DNA from: Shinisaurus crocodilurus
Taxonomy: Eukaryota > Chordata > Lepidosauria > Squamata > Shinisauridae
Reading direction: 5' to 3'
Assembly: GCA_021292165.1 (NCBI GenBank)
Contig: CM037877.1
Span: 163,366,242 to 163,430,241, forward strand
Length of the DNA: 64,000 bases
This document shows, in pieces, positions 30,481 through 40,430 of the stretch; position 1 is the first letter of the stretch; every line of letters starts with the position of its first letter. Under the pieces are notes generated by a model. The model worked only from the letters and a program-made list of their open reading frames with translations, searched no databases and had not been told where the DNA came from. Both the position numbers and the translations under genes were made by a program.

Positions 30481-30865
30481 TAGGGATGTGTGCAAAGCTC
30501 GACTGGGGTGGTGGTGGAAGTCCAGTGAACTCACTGGGCTTGACCTCCCCCCCGAGCTCCACTCGCCCTACCTTTTCCCCGGCTCGACTCATGTTACCGC
30601 AAGCCAAGCTGGGGAATCAACTTCCGGTTTCCGGTGCCACATTGTTTACGTAGAAAATGGCGTAAGATATGTTAAAAACGGCTGCGATTTATGTAATTTG
30701 TGCAAATCATGGCTGTTTTTAATGCATTTTATGCTATTTTCTACGTAAAAACATCAAGCCAGGGACCCCGGAAGTCCAGTGAGTGCCTCAGCTGGCGCTC
30801 GTGCTCAGCTGTGCTCGGCTTGCGCACCGGAGTCGAGTGCTGGCTGGGTGGATCGCCCACCTCTA
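30481..30865. mobile_element. hAT-type element (TAGGGATGTG ends)
   Basis: Starts TAGGGATGTGTGCAAAGCTC and ends GATCGCCCACCTCTA. The terminal match is imperfect. Flanks GCTGAATT (30473-30480) and GCAGGAAT (30866-30873) agree at 5 of 8, so the duplication is weak. The inside has inverted GGACCCCGGAAG / CTTCCGGTTTCCGG and ACGTAGAAAATGG / TTTTCTACGT pairs, so much of it folds back. Confidence 0.6.
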
Positions 30866-30939
30866 GCAGGAATGTGTTTGCAGATGTGCAAGGCCTCTCA
30901 TAATTAGCAGAATTTGTTTTTGCTTGTCCCAAATTTTAG

Positions 30940-31132
30940 GATGTAGGAAGCTGACTTATATACCACATCTGACCATGGGTCCACCCAGCTCAGTATTGTC
31001 AACCCTGACTGGCAGCCACTCTCCAGGGTTTCAGACACAGGTCTTTCCCAGCCCAAATAGAGATGCCAGGGATTAAACCAAGGACCTTCTGCATGCAAAG
31101 CCTTGCTCTACTAGTGAGCTATGGCCCCTCCC
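30940..31132 (-). mobile_element. tRNA-derived SINE, near full length
   Basis: On the reverse strand the order is head GGCCATAGCTCACTAGTAGA, anticodon region TTTGCATGCAGAAGGTCC, body CCCTGGAGAGTGGCTGCC, tail CAGCTTCCTACATCC. Diverged and inactive. Used here as the reference order for the split copy at 15094-15592. Confidence 0.85.
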
Positions 31133-31421
31133 TTTGATTTTGGAGAATGTGTCCCTCTTTCTCCAAAGTTTGTACTGTCACTCATGGTGTACTATGTAAG
31201 AGAAGAGCAAGAGAAGCTAGCTCCCTCCCTCCCTCCCTCTCTCTGTATCCCTGCCCCCAAGGGGTTTACTGCCTAAATTTCATCAGGGGGGAGGAGACAG
31301 CCGAGTTGAGAAAGGAGAGGCAAAGGCAACAAGCAACAAATGGAGAAAGAGGAGGAGAAGTACAGGTTTGTTTATTAGTTATATATGTATTAGTTATATT
31401 TATTAGTTGCCTCATAAAAGG

Positions 31422-31542
31422 TGCAATCCTATGCATGTTTAGACAAAAAAATAATAATAAAATCCTACAAGTCCCAGCATGCCGCAGCTATCCATGCTAC
31501 CTGGGGCATGCTGGAAGCTGTAGGACTTTGCACCCAAAGAAG
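31422..31542. mobile_element. Short palindromic element (GTGCAATCCTATGCATG family)
   Basis: The left half GTGCAATCCTATGCATGTTT and arm CCTACAAGTCCCAGCATGCC pair with GGCATGCTGGAAGCTGTAGG. Four relatives lie at 34611-34745, 36688-36822, 42058-42170 and 49048-49131. Confidence 0.7.
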
Positions 31543-32130
31543 TCACACCGAAAATAAATTCTCTAGGCAATAAGGGGTGAACATGAGGAGATGAAGCAAC
31601 ATGGACTTAAGGCTCTGTTTTTGTTGGAAATTAGAACCTAGGAGTTAACAGAAAAAGGCTTCAAAGTCAATGAGTTTTGAAAGAGGAGAGAGTGGTGACA
31701 TCACACATAGAGGTCAGAATGCGGGAGGTGTGAGGGAAGGGTGCGTGATGGAGCTTGTGAGTCTGAGGACTGCTGCTCCCAAGCTCTCTGTTGGGAAATA
31801 CCTTCTTTCATGGGCTGTGATCCTGATCTTCCTGAAATCATGAGAATGGTGAAAGGTGTATGCCAACAAAAAAGGTGTTTAACTGCTAACAACTAATCAT
31901 GCTGATTAGCCTCCATGTAGCAAACTGGTGGTTTATTTGTTTTGAGGATTTATAGCTCCAATGACAAAAAGAGGTCTGCGCTCATTGGACTTCTTCTGTG
32001 GAAGCTGCATGGACAATAGTGAGGAAGTTATGTTTACGATTCCTTGCAAAGGCTATTCAGCTCTGACAATATGACACAAGGTGTTAAGAGAGGGTACTTA
32101 TACTGTATGAAGCTATAGTAATGCCTGATA
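31543..32130. other. Non-coding sequence
   Basis: No feature recognised. Confidence 0.4.
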
Positions 32131-32225
32131 GCAGCCTTCCCCAACCTGCTGCCCTCCAGGCGGGTTGGACTGCAAGTCCCATCATTCCCAAACAGCATGG
32201 TAGTCACCCCTGCTGCCATCAGCAG
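32131..32225. mobile_element. Family C hAT-type element, left part
   Basis: CAGCCTTCCCCAACCTGCTG then GGACTGCAAGTCCCATCATT matches the family. The right arm is decayed. Confidence 0.5.
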
Positions 32226-33268
32226 CCTGGCCCATGCCAGGACAACTATCCACTCAGCAACCATGCTGCTTATGTGCTGCTTATCACCACTGTCACCTCC
32301 CCAGGCTTAAAGGTCAGGATAGGAATTCCTCTCCCCTCTCCATTGCCACACAGTGGCCACTGGTGGTTTCACATAGAGGACTGCCTCACCGTCTACCGCC
32401 AAATGCCCTGATGCAATAGTGTTGCGTAAAGTTGAATATCTGGCTGTTAAGAATGCAGTAGTCAATTCAGAAAACAGCTGTGAAACTAACTTTTTGCAAC
32501 ATTAAAAAAGAAAGAAAAAGGAAATGCCTGAGGGAAGAATTCAGTAAATGTTACCTTGGAAAGTAATGACATGTGATTCGAGGTCGCACACAATCTATCT
32601 CCTTTTCACTTCAGTTTCCTTACAAACTCATCCCACATTTGTCCTATCTTTGCATCTGTATAATGATGTAGGTACAGCTACAGGGCTAACCCTTTCAAAG
32701 TCTCCCCTCCTATTGTCTTTGGCAAATGTGTCTGCAGTTGCTCTGGGGTTACATCAGTGGAAGCTGATGCGACACAGCTGCCTGAGAAAAAAAAAGGCAA
32801 TAAAGTTTTCACACGTGAGCGTATTTGAGAGGTGCTTGTTTTGATGAGATGCCGTTGTAGAGTTTCAGTATCTGAATCTGGAAGAGTTCCATGCCCTTTG
32901 ACTGTCTCCAGTTTTCTAAAAGTTATTCGAGCTGGTTAATGCGTTGCTTTACCACCTCAGTGAGAAGTAGGCGTAATTGTGGAAGTTCTGGAAAGTTATC
33001 AAGGCAGGTTTTACATCCTGATCGCCTGCCAAAGGCAGAGATAAAAGTGAGGGAGGTTAAGGAGAAAAATGGCTGTGTGCAATCAGCAGGTGGCATGTTT
33101 AGTCTTTTCATGCCACTTGTATTCTTCCCCGGTATCCCTTTAAAATGTACTTTTAATAAATAATAATACCCAGTAATAACAAGATCATCCCTGTAGAGTG
33201 AGTGCCAAGCAGTGGTCCCAGTGTTGCCAATAATGTTAGGATGATCCCTGACAAACAACACAAAGCAT
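32226..33268. other. Non-coding sequence
   Basis: No family recognised. The 90- to 121-codon frames at 32891-33288 lie on opposite strands over the same DNA and show no domain. Confidence 0.4.
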
Positions 33269-33269
33269 T

Positions 33270-33462
33270 GACATGGTTCACACAACACGACAACCCATCA
33301 TGGCAGCAAATCATGGTGGGTTGTTGTGTCATCCAAACCCAGCCCGGTTTACACACAATGGCTTCTTTCTTTTTTTCCAAACAAGCCCTCCTGGCAACCC
33401 ATGGGCTGTTGTAGGGTTTGTTTTACCTACTGTGGCTTGTCGTGTCATCTGAACCTGGACAA
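33270..33462. mobile_element. Inverted-repeat element (ACACAACACGACAACCC family)
   Basis: The left end TGGTTCACACAACACGACAA pairs with the right end CTTGTCGTGTCATCTGAACC. An internal GTGGGTTGTTGTGTCATCC is a third copy of the same motif. It resembles 10854-11222. Confidence 0.6.
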
Positions 33463-33856
33463 TCGATCCCACCATGGGTAAAGTCCAGTGGCCAGTGACT
33501 TGCTGGGCAAGAGTGGCAAAAACCCCTTGCCGCTCTTCCCGAGCTTGCCCTGGCCACCGCCAGTGCCAGCTGCCCCACAAGTGCCCAAGCAGCACTTGGG
33601 GGTGGCTGGCACTGGCTTGCTGCTACCCTCCCTGCCACAAGCAAGAGCCATTTTCAGCCCCCTGCGGCTTTTTTGCATTTTAAACTCCCCCCCCCCCCGG
33701 AGATCATGAAAGGCAGCTTGATGGCTGACTTTTGCGATCCCCATTTTGACAACCACTGACAGCCCCTTCAAAGTGCTCAAGTGGCACCTTGGTGTGGCTG
33801 TCAGTGGCTGGCAGAACCTTAAAAAAAATTGTGCACAAAATGTGCACATATAGGTT

Positions 33857-33903
<47 letters not shown>

Positions 33904-34298
33904 TGCTACTACTACCACCACCACCACTACTAGAACTACTACTACTATTTTAGCAACTGTGGATGTTTTCAGGTGCGTGAATTTGAATCCATGGCTGGGG
34001 CAATGTCCTTGGGGGTACCTGCTGCCAAGGTGCAGCAGAGGTACCGACCCTGGGTGTTGCCCCAAAGAGGCTCCAAATAGGGCCTTTCCCTCCTTGGTTT
34101 CTCTTGACAGTTGTTAAAAGGCAAGCTGCCAAGAGAAACCAAAGGCACAAGTGATTTTTGCTCACAAAAAGGGTGTGGTGTGATTTACACCCCTTCATGA
34201 CAAGATCCTCAACTCCTCCCCCCACCCAGACAGTCCTCAAGGTAGTGCATTTTGCACTTTTTCCTGAGACTCTAGGTGCTCAGGGAAGTCCAAAAGTA
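33463..34298. other. Non-coding sequence with (AAT)n/(TAC)n tract
   Basis: The AAT/ATT microsatellite at 33858-33903 is followed by a CTACTACTACC-type tract to about 33950. The 206-codon reverse frame 33445-34065 runs through this tract as Val/Ile runs and is not a gene. Confidence 0.5.
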
Positions 34299-34510
34299 CT
34301 CATAGAATCATAGAATATGATAGTTAGTCATGGAAGTGGCCTATAAGGCCATCGAGTCCAACCCCCTGCTCAATGCAGGAATCCAAGTTAAAGCATCCCT
34401 GACAGATGGCTGCCCAGCTGCATCTTGAATGCTTCCAGTGTGGGAGAGCCCACTACCTCCCTAGGTAATTACTTCACCTAGGAGAAGGTGAAGTAACTTG
34501 GTCCTATGCT
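34299..34510 (-). mobile_element. CR1 LINE 3' tail
   Basis: ACTCATAGAATCATAGAATA then GGCCATCGAGTCCAACCCCC and TGCTCAATGCAGGAATCCAA is the antisense of a CR1 3' UTR, including its characteristic terminal ATTCTATG-type repeat. No ORF2 is left. Confidence 0.85.
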
Positions 34511-34610
34511 CTCTAACCTATTGGCTCCATCGACCAATTGAGCTGATGCCCAGTGATGTATAATATGAATTTGGCACACCATATTTTACCTTAAATATCC
34601 TTCTAAGGGC

Positions 34611-34745
34611 ACAATCCTATGCATGTTTAGACAGGGGGGGGGGGAAGTCCTACAATTCCCAGCATACCCTAACTATCGTGGCTGGCTAGAGAATGCTGGG
34701 AGTTTCAGGACCCTTTTCTGTCTAAACATGGATAGGATTGCATCT
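34611..34745. mobile_element. Short palindromic element (GTGCAATCCTATGCATG family)
   Basis: GGGCACAATCCTATGCATGT and GTCTAAACATGGATAGGATT form the ends. ATTCCCAGCATACCC and AGAATGCTGGGAGTTTC form the inner arms. A G run at the left arm junction is variable. Confidence 0.75.
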
Positions 34746-34928
34746 GGGCAGCACAATCCTATGAGGCTGCTGTAACCCTCTGAACTGAACCCAGAGGTTT
34801 GCAGGCATCCTATTGAGGGCAGGAGGAGCGTGGCAGATGGGAGCATGGTGGATATCCTCTCGCCCTCAAAAACATATAGACAGCTGATTTCGCCCATCTA
34901 GCTGTTTTACCACCACCACCACCACCAC

Positions 34929-35127
34929 CTTTCTGGGGAAAAGGTGTTTTGACAGCTAGATGTCAAAATTCTGGGTCCCCTTTAAAAGGAGTTTTTGACA
35001 GGGTAATGGGTGGTTTTGGACTAGGACACATGGCTGTATATGTCCCAGTCAATGCCTCCTTGCCCTGCCAAAAAACCCTTTTAAAGGGATTCAGAGTCTA
35101 GCTGTCAAAACTCCTTTTCCCCAGAAA
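34929..35127. repeat. Foldback sequence, ~200 bp
   Basis: The left arm CTTTCTGGGGAAAAGGTGTT (34929 on) with TTGACAGCTAGA pairs with TCTAGCTGTCAAAACTCC and TTTTCCCCAGAAA at 35091-35127. Inner blocks TTTAAAAGGAGTTTTTGACAGG and CCTGCCAAAAAACCCTTTTAAA also pair. No target duplication was defined. Confidence 0.75.
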
Positions 35128-35167
35128 AAAAACAGGGGAAGCACTTTTGCGCTTTCCCGGAGAGGGG

Positions 35168-35204
35168 TATCTATCTATCTATCTATCTATCTATCCATCC
35201 ATCA
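35168..35204. repeat. (TATC)n microsatellite
   Basis: About eight TATC units, passing into CATCCATC. Confidence 0.95.
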
Positions 35205-35412
35205 CATTTATATCCTGCCTTTCATCCAAGTAGCTCAAGGTGGCATACATGCTTCTTCCCCCATCATTTTAGCCTCACAACAACCCTGTAAAGTAGGTTA
35301 GGATGATTGGACCAAGGTTCCAGTGAGCTTCATGGCTGAGTTGGGATTTGAACCTGAGACTCCTCAGTCATACTCCAACACTCTAATCATTAGCACTCTA
35401 ACCACTGGACTG
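35205..35412 (-). mobile_element. tRNA-derived SINE, diverged copy
   Basis: CACATTTATATCCTGCCTTT, then CTCACAACAACCCTGTAAAG, GCTTCATGGCTGAGTTGGGA and TCTAACCACTGGAC are the antisense of the SINE at 39305-39547 with many substitutions. Adjacent TATC repeats lie at its tail. Confidence 0.72.
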
Positions 35413-35487
35413 ATGTAGGGATAAGTATATACTGTACAAATGATAACCCACAAGGCTTAACATGTGTTGTACAATGCTTGTACACAC

Positions 35488-35700
35488 AAAGACAATGTGG
35501 TACAGTGGATAAGAATGTTGGATTTGGATTCCATTGTGCTGTGTCCAAATCCCCACTCAGTCTTAAACTCACTGGGTGACATGGCAGGTCACTATTTCTC
35601 AACCTAACTTATCTGACAAGCTGTTGCGAGTATAACATTGGCTAGCCCCATGCGTGTTTCCCTGAGACCTTTGTAGGAAAGGTGGGATTCAGATAGGATG
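35488..35700 (+). mobile_element. tRNA-derived SINE, diverged copy
   Basis: CAATGTGGTACAGTGGATAA, CCAAATCCCCACTCAG, AACTCACTGGGTGACATGGC and GGAAAGGTGGGATTCAGATA follow the SINE order. It faces the copy at 35205-35412, giving a tail-out inverted pair. Confidence 0.65.
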
Positions 35701-35753
35701 GATAACTATCATATTGTAACTGGGCATAGGTTACATTTACCATTGCACCATAA

Positions 35754-35848
35754 ACAATACAACCCTATATATGTCTGCTCAGAAGTAAGGCCCATTGAGT
35801 TCAATGGGACTTAGTCCCAGGTAAGTGTATATAGGATTGTAGCCTAAA
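35754..35848. mobile_element. ~90-bp palindromic repeat family, well preserved
   Basis: ACAATACAACCCTATATATG at the left and ATATAGGATTGTAG at the right are inverted copies. The centre is AAGGCCCATTGAGTTCAATG GGACTTAG, itself partly palindromic. Other members: 7505, 25830, 42645, 54024, 56068, 57476 and 58032. Confidence 0.7.
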
Positions 35849-36391
35849 TCTCACTAGTCTAAAAAAGATAAGTCAGGAGGAATCAGAGTGTAATTCATAT
35901 TATTGTAACCTAGGATTTTAGAATTGCCTAGTTCTAGTTATCCTGCCAAGAAATTGTTCTGTATGATATTAACATTGAAAAAAAATAATAGACTGATAAT
36001 TCCCATCTTACAGTTTGTCCTGCCCCATCAGTTCAAACCTTCTTTAGATAAGATATACAGTTCATTCAGCATAGTTTATCCTGTTTAGAATACCTACTGT
36101 GCTGTGGTGTCAATGCGTTTCTGAAAGATCACACAATGCCATCCATCTACTCTTGCAGTTGCTAAATGCTAAAATTAAAAGGCATCTGAAGATAACATAA
36201 TCATGAATTCACATTGTCATAGGATGATTGCCCCTATTGTCATAGGCTGACTGCTTTGAAACCTCCATCCCATTGGTTGTCTAAGGCAGCCTTTTCATCG
36301 CCTGGGAACAATACCCATCTATGGGGAAGGGAGTTTGCATACCTTAAGGCCACTGTTTAATAATTTCCATTTGAATTTGTGGTGCTAGTTT
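35849..36391. other. Non-coding, AT-rich sequence
   Basis: No feature recognised. Confidence 0.4.
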
Positions 36392-36399
36392 ATCTAGAG

Positions 36400-36502
36400 C
36401 ACACGTTGTGGACATCACCTCCCATCAGCCCCAGCAAAAGTGCCCAATAGTCAGGAAACTTGGGAGTTGTAGTCCAAAACATCTGGTGTTTAGGAAAGGC
36501 TA
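36400..36502. mobile_element. Family C hAT-type element, compact copy
   Basis: A 103-bp element with arms CTCCCATCAGCCCC and TTGGGAGTTGTAGTCC, and a right end TAGGAAAGGCTA. Identical octamers ATCTAGAG flank it (36392-36399 and 36503-36510), with central TA. Confidence 0.87.
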
Positions 36503-36687
36503 ATCTAGAGTAAAGTTCCAGAGGCCTTATTATTTTCAAAAGCAATTTGAAAATGTGGCTGTAATATTCTTTATATCTCCATAATTACAAGAAAGCTATA
36601 AAAGGAACCATTATGATCATTCCACCCAAGCTAATTATTTACGGGTGGACTTAATCATTCTTAAACATATGGTATAATGGCAACCTT

Positions 36688-36822
36688 AGGGTGCAATCCT
36701 ATGCATATTTAGATGGAAAGAAGTCCTACAACTCCCAGCATTCCCCAGCATGATTGGCTGGGGAATGCTGGGAGTTGTAGGACTTTTTTTTCCTGTCTAA
36801 ACCCACATAGGATTGGGCCTTT
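36688..36822. mobile_element. Short palindromic element (GTGCAATCCTATGCATG family), best copy
   Basis: The arms are AAGTCCTACAACTCCCAGCA TTCCCCAGC and GCTGGGGAATGCTGGGAGTT GTAGGACTT, an essentially perfect inverted match around CATGATTG. Outer ends are GGGTGCAATCCTATGC and CATAGGATTGGGCC. Confidence 0.82.
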
Positions 36823-36840
36823 GCTTTCTTTTCCAGCAAC

Positions 36841-37340
36841 TAGGAATGGGCAAAACTGTCAGTTTTGCTTGTTCCTGCATTGAGATTTTGAAAACCTTAA
36901 GTTCTTTCTTTCCCAAATATGAACTTCATGAATTTTGTTGAATTCTTATCAAAAACAAACCGAAACAAAAATTTGGCACTAGCTAAATTCAGTAGGTACA
37001 GGTATTCCCAGGATGGAGAGGACATTGATGTACCCTTCTGCCATAGAGCTGTTAAAAGTTGAGGAGCTTGTAAAAAATTAAATAATTAAAAAAAGAGAGA
37101 GTTGGCAACCCTGATTAAGCACTAACATGGTTGAAAACACAGGGATTCGAGCCCAGACTTTTAAGTGCAAAGCACTCAAAGCCCTCAGCTTGGATAGATG
37201 AATCTGTCCGTTTCATTTTCTTCCACATTCGATTTTTTAAAAAAACCTTAAGTTCTTTTTGTCCCAAATACGGAGAGCTTTGCAAATTTTGGTAAATTTA
37301 TATCGAAACCAAACTGAAACGAAATTCTCACTCATCCCTG
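36841..37340 (-). mobile_element. hAT-type repeat, family E copy 2
   Basis: About 500 bp from TAGGAATG to CATCCCTG. Flanks CCAGCAAC (36833-36840) and GTAGCAAC (37341-37348) agree at 6 of 8. Internally two AAAACCTTAAGTTCTTT blocks, each followed by a CCCAAATA.G segment, show an internal repeat. The same order, reversed, is found at 29393-29940. Confidence 0.72.
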
Positions 37341-37527
37341 GTAGCAACTTCACCTGTGGCAGCTGGAAAACAGGTTCTGTGACAAATAGGATGGAGAACA
37401 GTACCATGTGCTTGTAATGCTGAAACCAGTGATGGAATTACGAGCTGGCTCAGTGTGCCAATGAACTGGCACTGCTAGGCCAACATTAGCCATCATCAGC
37501 AGATATGGCACCATATAAACTCTTCTG

Positions 37528-37663
37528 CAGGGGTGGGCAAATTGTAGCCCTCCAGATGTTTTGGCCTAAAACTTCCATCAGCCCTAGCGAGCATAGCCAA
37601 TGGTGAAGGATGATGACAGTTGTAGGCCAAAACATCTGGCGGGCCACACATTGCTCACCCCTG
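37528..37663. mobile_element. Family C hAT-type element
   Basis: From CAGGGGTGGGCAAATTG to CATTGCTCACCCCTG (inverted ends), with CCTCCAGATGTTTTGGCCTA and TGTAGGCCAAAACATCTGGC as arms. Flanks CTCTTCTG and CATTACAG do not match well. Confidence 0.8.
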
Positions 37664-37671
37664 CATTACAG

Positions 37672-38792
37672 AAATGGATGGAGGAGTCTGTTCCAGGGCA
37701 CTGCAGGAAGGACTGGGAATGGCTCCCCGGGTGCTGTCCTAAGAGCATTTTGACCCTAATGGGGGACAACTATATTGATGTAACCTTGCAGTAGCCTGTC
37801 TGCACTGTGTGTGTTTCCGTAATAGATGGCAGCTTTGCCATTTCTCATCATACAATGAACATTAACTAGAGTATGAGACAACCGCCAAAATAACATTAAT
37901 GGAAGAGAGAGAGCATTTGAATTATATTGACAATATGCAAGATTTTGTTGTAGGGTCTTCTTTAAAAACAATCTAAATATAAATAATAGGGTGTTCCTGC
38001 AGACTGACAGTGTGATATAACAGAGAAGAATGTTGCAAGACATGTGCGATGCCTGGGTCTTGGAGTTACCCTTCCTAGCTCGATCTCTCCCTGAGCTCTA
38101 AGGCAAATGAGCTGTCCCCTTTAGCAGCATCTCTTTAGAGGCCGTCATGGCCCCTTGGCTGGTAAGAGACTTGTCCTTGAAACCTCTGTGGAATCACTCT
38201 TTCTTTCAGTTTCAGCTTGAGGTTATCATTAGAGTACATTTTAATGATACATATCATTCCTTGGTTCATACATGGAAGTCATACAAATTATTGATTTTCA
38301 TCCAAGATCATTAAGAATTTTTAACACAGACCTTGGCTGCAGAGATAAAAAGAAGTCCTATTACTGAGCTTAACAAAGGTTAATTCTGGCATGTAATTAA
38401 CTCATCATCCAGCAGCACGAAGACAACTGTATGAGTTCATTCACACATAAGATTTCAGAGTTCAAAGAAGCAGGGGCATTTTAAAATAGCAGAGTAGTAA
38501 AAATGGTCCTGCTGTACTAATATCCTCATGTCTTCAGACTTGTTGTAAAGTTGAAAAGGAATGGAGAATCACGGTGAAAGTGGAGACAAACATTTTTTCA
38601 AAAAAATGACCACAAAAACATTAGTCTAATTCTTGGCAACAGATGCCCCTGGTGGGAGGCACCAGAGGTAGAAATCACCCATGCTGTTCTGGGTGTGCAA
38701 GAATGTTGTTGTTGTTGACAATGATTATTTAGATCAAAGATGAGAAAGAAAGAGTACAGAAGCCCTCTAGAATCACTGAAGAGATCAGCTTT
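37672..38792. other. Non-coding sequence
   Basis: No repeat family recognised in about 1.1 kb. Open frames are short and unsupported. Confidence 0.4.
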
Positions 38793-38869
38793 TAGGTGGC
38801 CATGTGTCCTACTTTACAGAGAACAGTCCTCTATTTAAATAGAGGATGGCTTCAAATAGACCCGAAGTC

Positions 38870-39300
38870 CCCAGCCTTTTTGAGCCAGGGGGCACATCTA
38901 GAAACCTGAGAAATTGTCATGAATGGGGCCTGGCTAGTCACAACATGGCTGCTATATGGGCCTGGCTAGTCACAAAGGACAAGTAACCTGCTCAAGAAAC
39001 TGAGTACAAGGCAGAAGATGGCTTTGAGCATTAAATACAAAACAACACATTTGAGCTCACAATGTGCAACAAAATACCCATTTCACAGAAGTAAAACCGA
39101 GAAGGCAAACTGATGGCGTCTGAAACCCAAATGCCAAACCACATAGTTGACCTCATATAGCACAACAAAATACCCACTTCACAGAAGGCAAGCAAATTAA
39201 TTTCCCCAAATCATTTATAAATAAGTGTCTCTAAAAATAATTTATTCCTCCAAAGTAATAGGAAGATCACCCACAAATCAGTTCCCCCCCAAATTCATTA
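38870..39300 (+). mobile_element. hAT-type element left portion (GTCCCCAGCCTTTTTGAGCC)
   Basis: GAAGTCCCCAGCCTTTTTGA followed by GGGGGCACATCTAGAAACC parallels the left end at 9419. CCTGGCTAGTCACAA occurs twice (about 38928 and 38961). The right end is not recognised. Confidence 0.55.
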
Positions 39301-39304
39301 ATTT

Positions 39305-39547
39305 GAGAGCCAGTGTGGCGTAGTGGTGAGAGTGTTGGGCTGGGACTCAGGAGATCCAGGTTCTAGTCCCCGCTCGGCCATGAAACTCACTGGCTGACTT
39401 TGGGCCAGTCACTGACTCTCAGCCTAACCTACCTCACAGGATTGTTGTGAGGATAAAATGGAGAGGAGGAGGAGGAGGATTATGTAAGCCGCCTTGAGTT
39501 CCTTGCAGGAAAAAAGGTGGGGTATAAATGTAATAAATAAATAAATA
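39305..39547 (+). mobile_element. Squamate tRNA-derived SINE, near full length, well preserved
   Basis: Head GAGAGCCAGTGTGGCGTAGT, B-box-like GGTTCTAGTCCCCGCTC, body GGCTGACTTTGGGCCAGTCA and GCCTAACCTACCTCACAGGA, tail GGGGTATAAATGTAATAAAT with AAAT repeats. One of the least damaged copies here and a good reference for the family. Confidence 0.92.
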
Positions 39548-39559
39548 AATAAATAAAAA

Positions 39560-40200
39560 TCCACTCATTTCCTCTCTGCTGGCAAATGTGTTCCCCCCCA
39601 CCTCCAATCACTTTCTCTCTCCCCTCTGGATCATCAGACACAGACACACACACACTTTCTCATACAGACTCCACGCACACTATCCATTCACAGAAACACA
39701 CTCATAATTACACCCACACCAAATACACCTCCCTCCTCCTCTCTGCTCCGTTACTCCCTGCTGCCTCCCCACCTGCAGTTGCCCCATTGCACTGCAAGCC
39801 CCATGGTGTTCGCTCCCTCTGCTGCACTCCCGACTGCCTTTCCAAGCCCCCATCAATCCCTACCCCTCCTGCTCCATAGCCCTCCCCCAGTAGCTTACCA
39901 GGCACCAGAGGGAATTGTGTTTTTTTTTCTTTTAGAAGAAAAACATTTTCCTAGGACAGATGAGCATGTTGCGCCACACAGCACTGGCTGTGTCTCCAGC
40001 CACCCTGCCATCTTAACTTCACCAGAGTGCTTCCGGGGTAATTAAAATAGCAGAGCAATTGGCGCTTGGGCTAATACTTTATTTTGCAGTGTGCTGAGCT
40101 TCCCAAGTGTGTGTGTGCGTGTGTGGGCATTAAAAATAATTTTTTAAGGGAAGGGGCCTGGGTGCTGGAGCAGTGCAGCACCTTGGTCTCTGTGGGAGCT
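39560..40200. other. Non-coding sequence between insertions
   Basis: C-rich with (ACAC)n near 39640-39655 and (TG)n near 40108-40124. No gene or element boundary identified. It may be the remainder of the element starting at 38870. Confidence 0.35.
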
Positions 40201-40327
40201 GTGTTGGGAGGACTGTCCTCTGAAATGTAGGACACATGGCTACTCTACAGTGCCTCCTGCACATGGATAACCTATGTTTGAGCCACATGTGGATTGGCTT
40301 TAATGCTTGCTTGAATAGGCTCTAATG

Positions 40328-40422
40328 CAGTGTTCTCCAATGTTGGGTCCCCAGATGTTTTTGGCCTACAACTCCCAGTTGTAGGCCAAAAACATCTGGG
40401 CTCCCAACGTTGGAGAACACTG
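40328..40422. mobile_element. hAT-type hairpin element, family H copy 3
   Basis: A 95-bp near-perfect palindrome from CAGTGTTCTCCAATGTTGGG to CCCAACGTTGGAGAACACTG, flanked by identical octamers CTCTAATG (40320-40327 and 40423-40430), with central TA. Confidence 0.92.
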
Positions 40423-40430
40423 CTCTAATG

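Larger units (their letters stand above)
38793..40247 (+). mobile_element. Family B hAT-type element, split by later insertions
   Basis: The left part is 38793-38868 (TAGGTGGCCATGTGTCCTAC, ACAGTCCTCTATTTAAATAG). The right part is about 40207-40247 (GGACTGTCCTCTGAAATGTA, GGACACATGGCTACTCTA), the inverse of the left. Between them lie a second hAT-type sequence, a SINE and about 650 bp of unassigned DNA. No target duplication was recognised. Confidence 0.58.

Noticed and set aside
33445..34065. 206-codon reverse open frame
   Set aside because: It spans (AAT)n and (TAC)n microsatellites (Ile and Val runs) and joins unrelated sequence. No domain.
37520..37671. 8-bp duplication for the family C element
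   Set aside because: CTCTTCTG and CATTACAG agree at only 4 of 8 positions, not better than chance.
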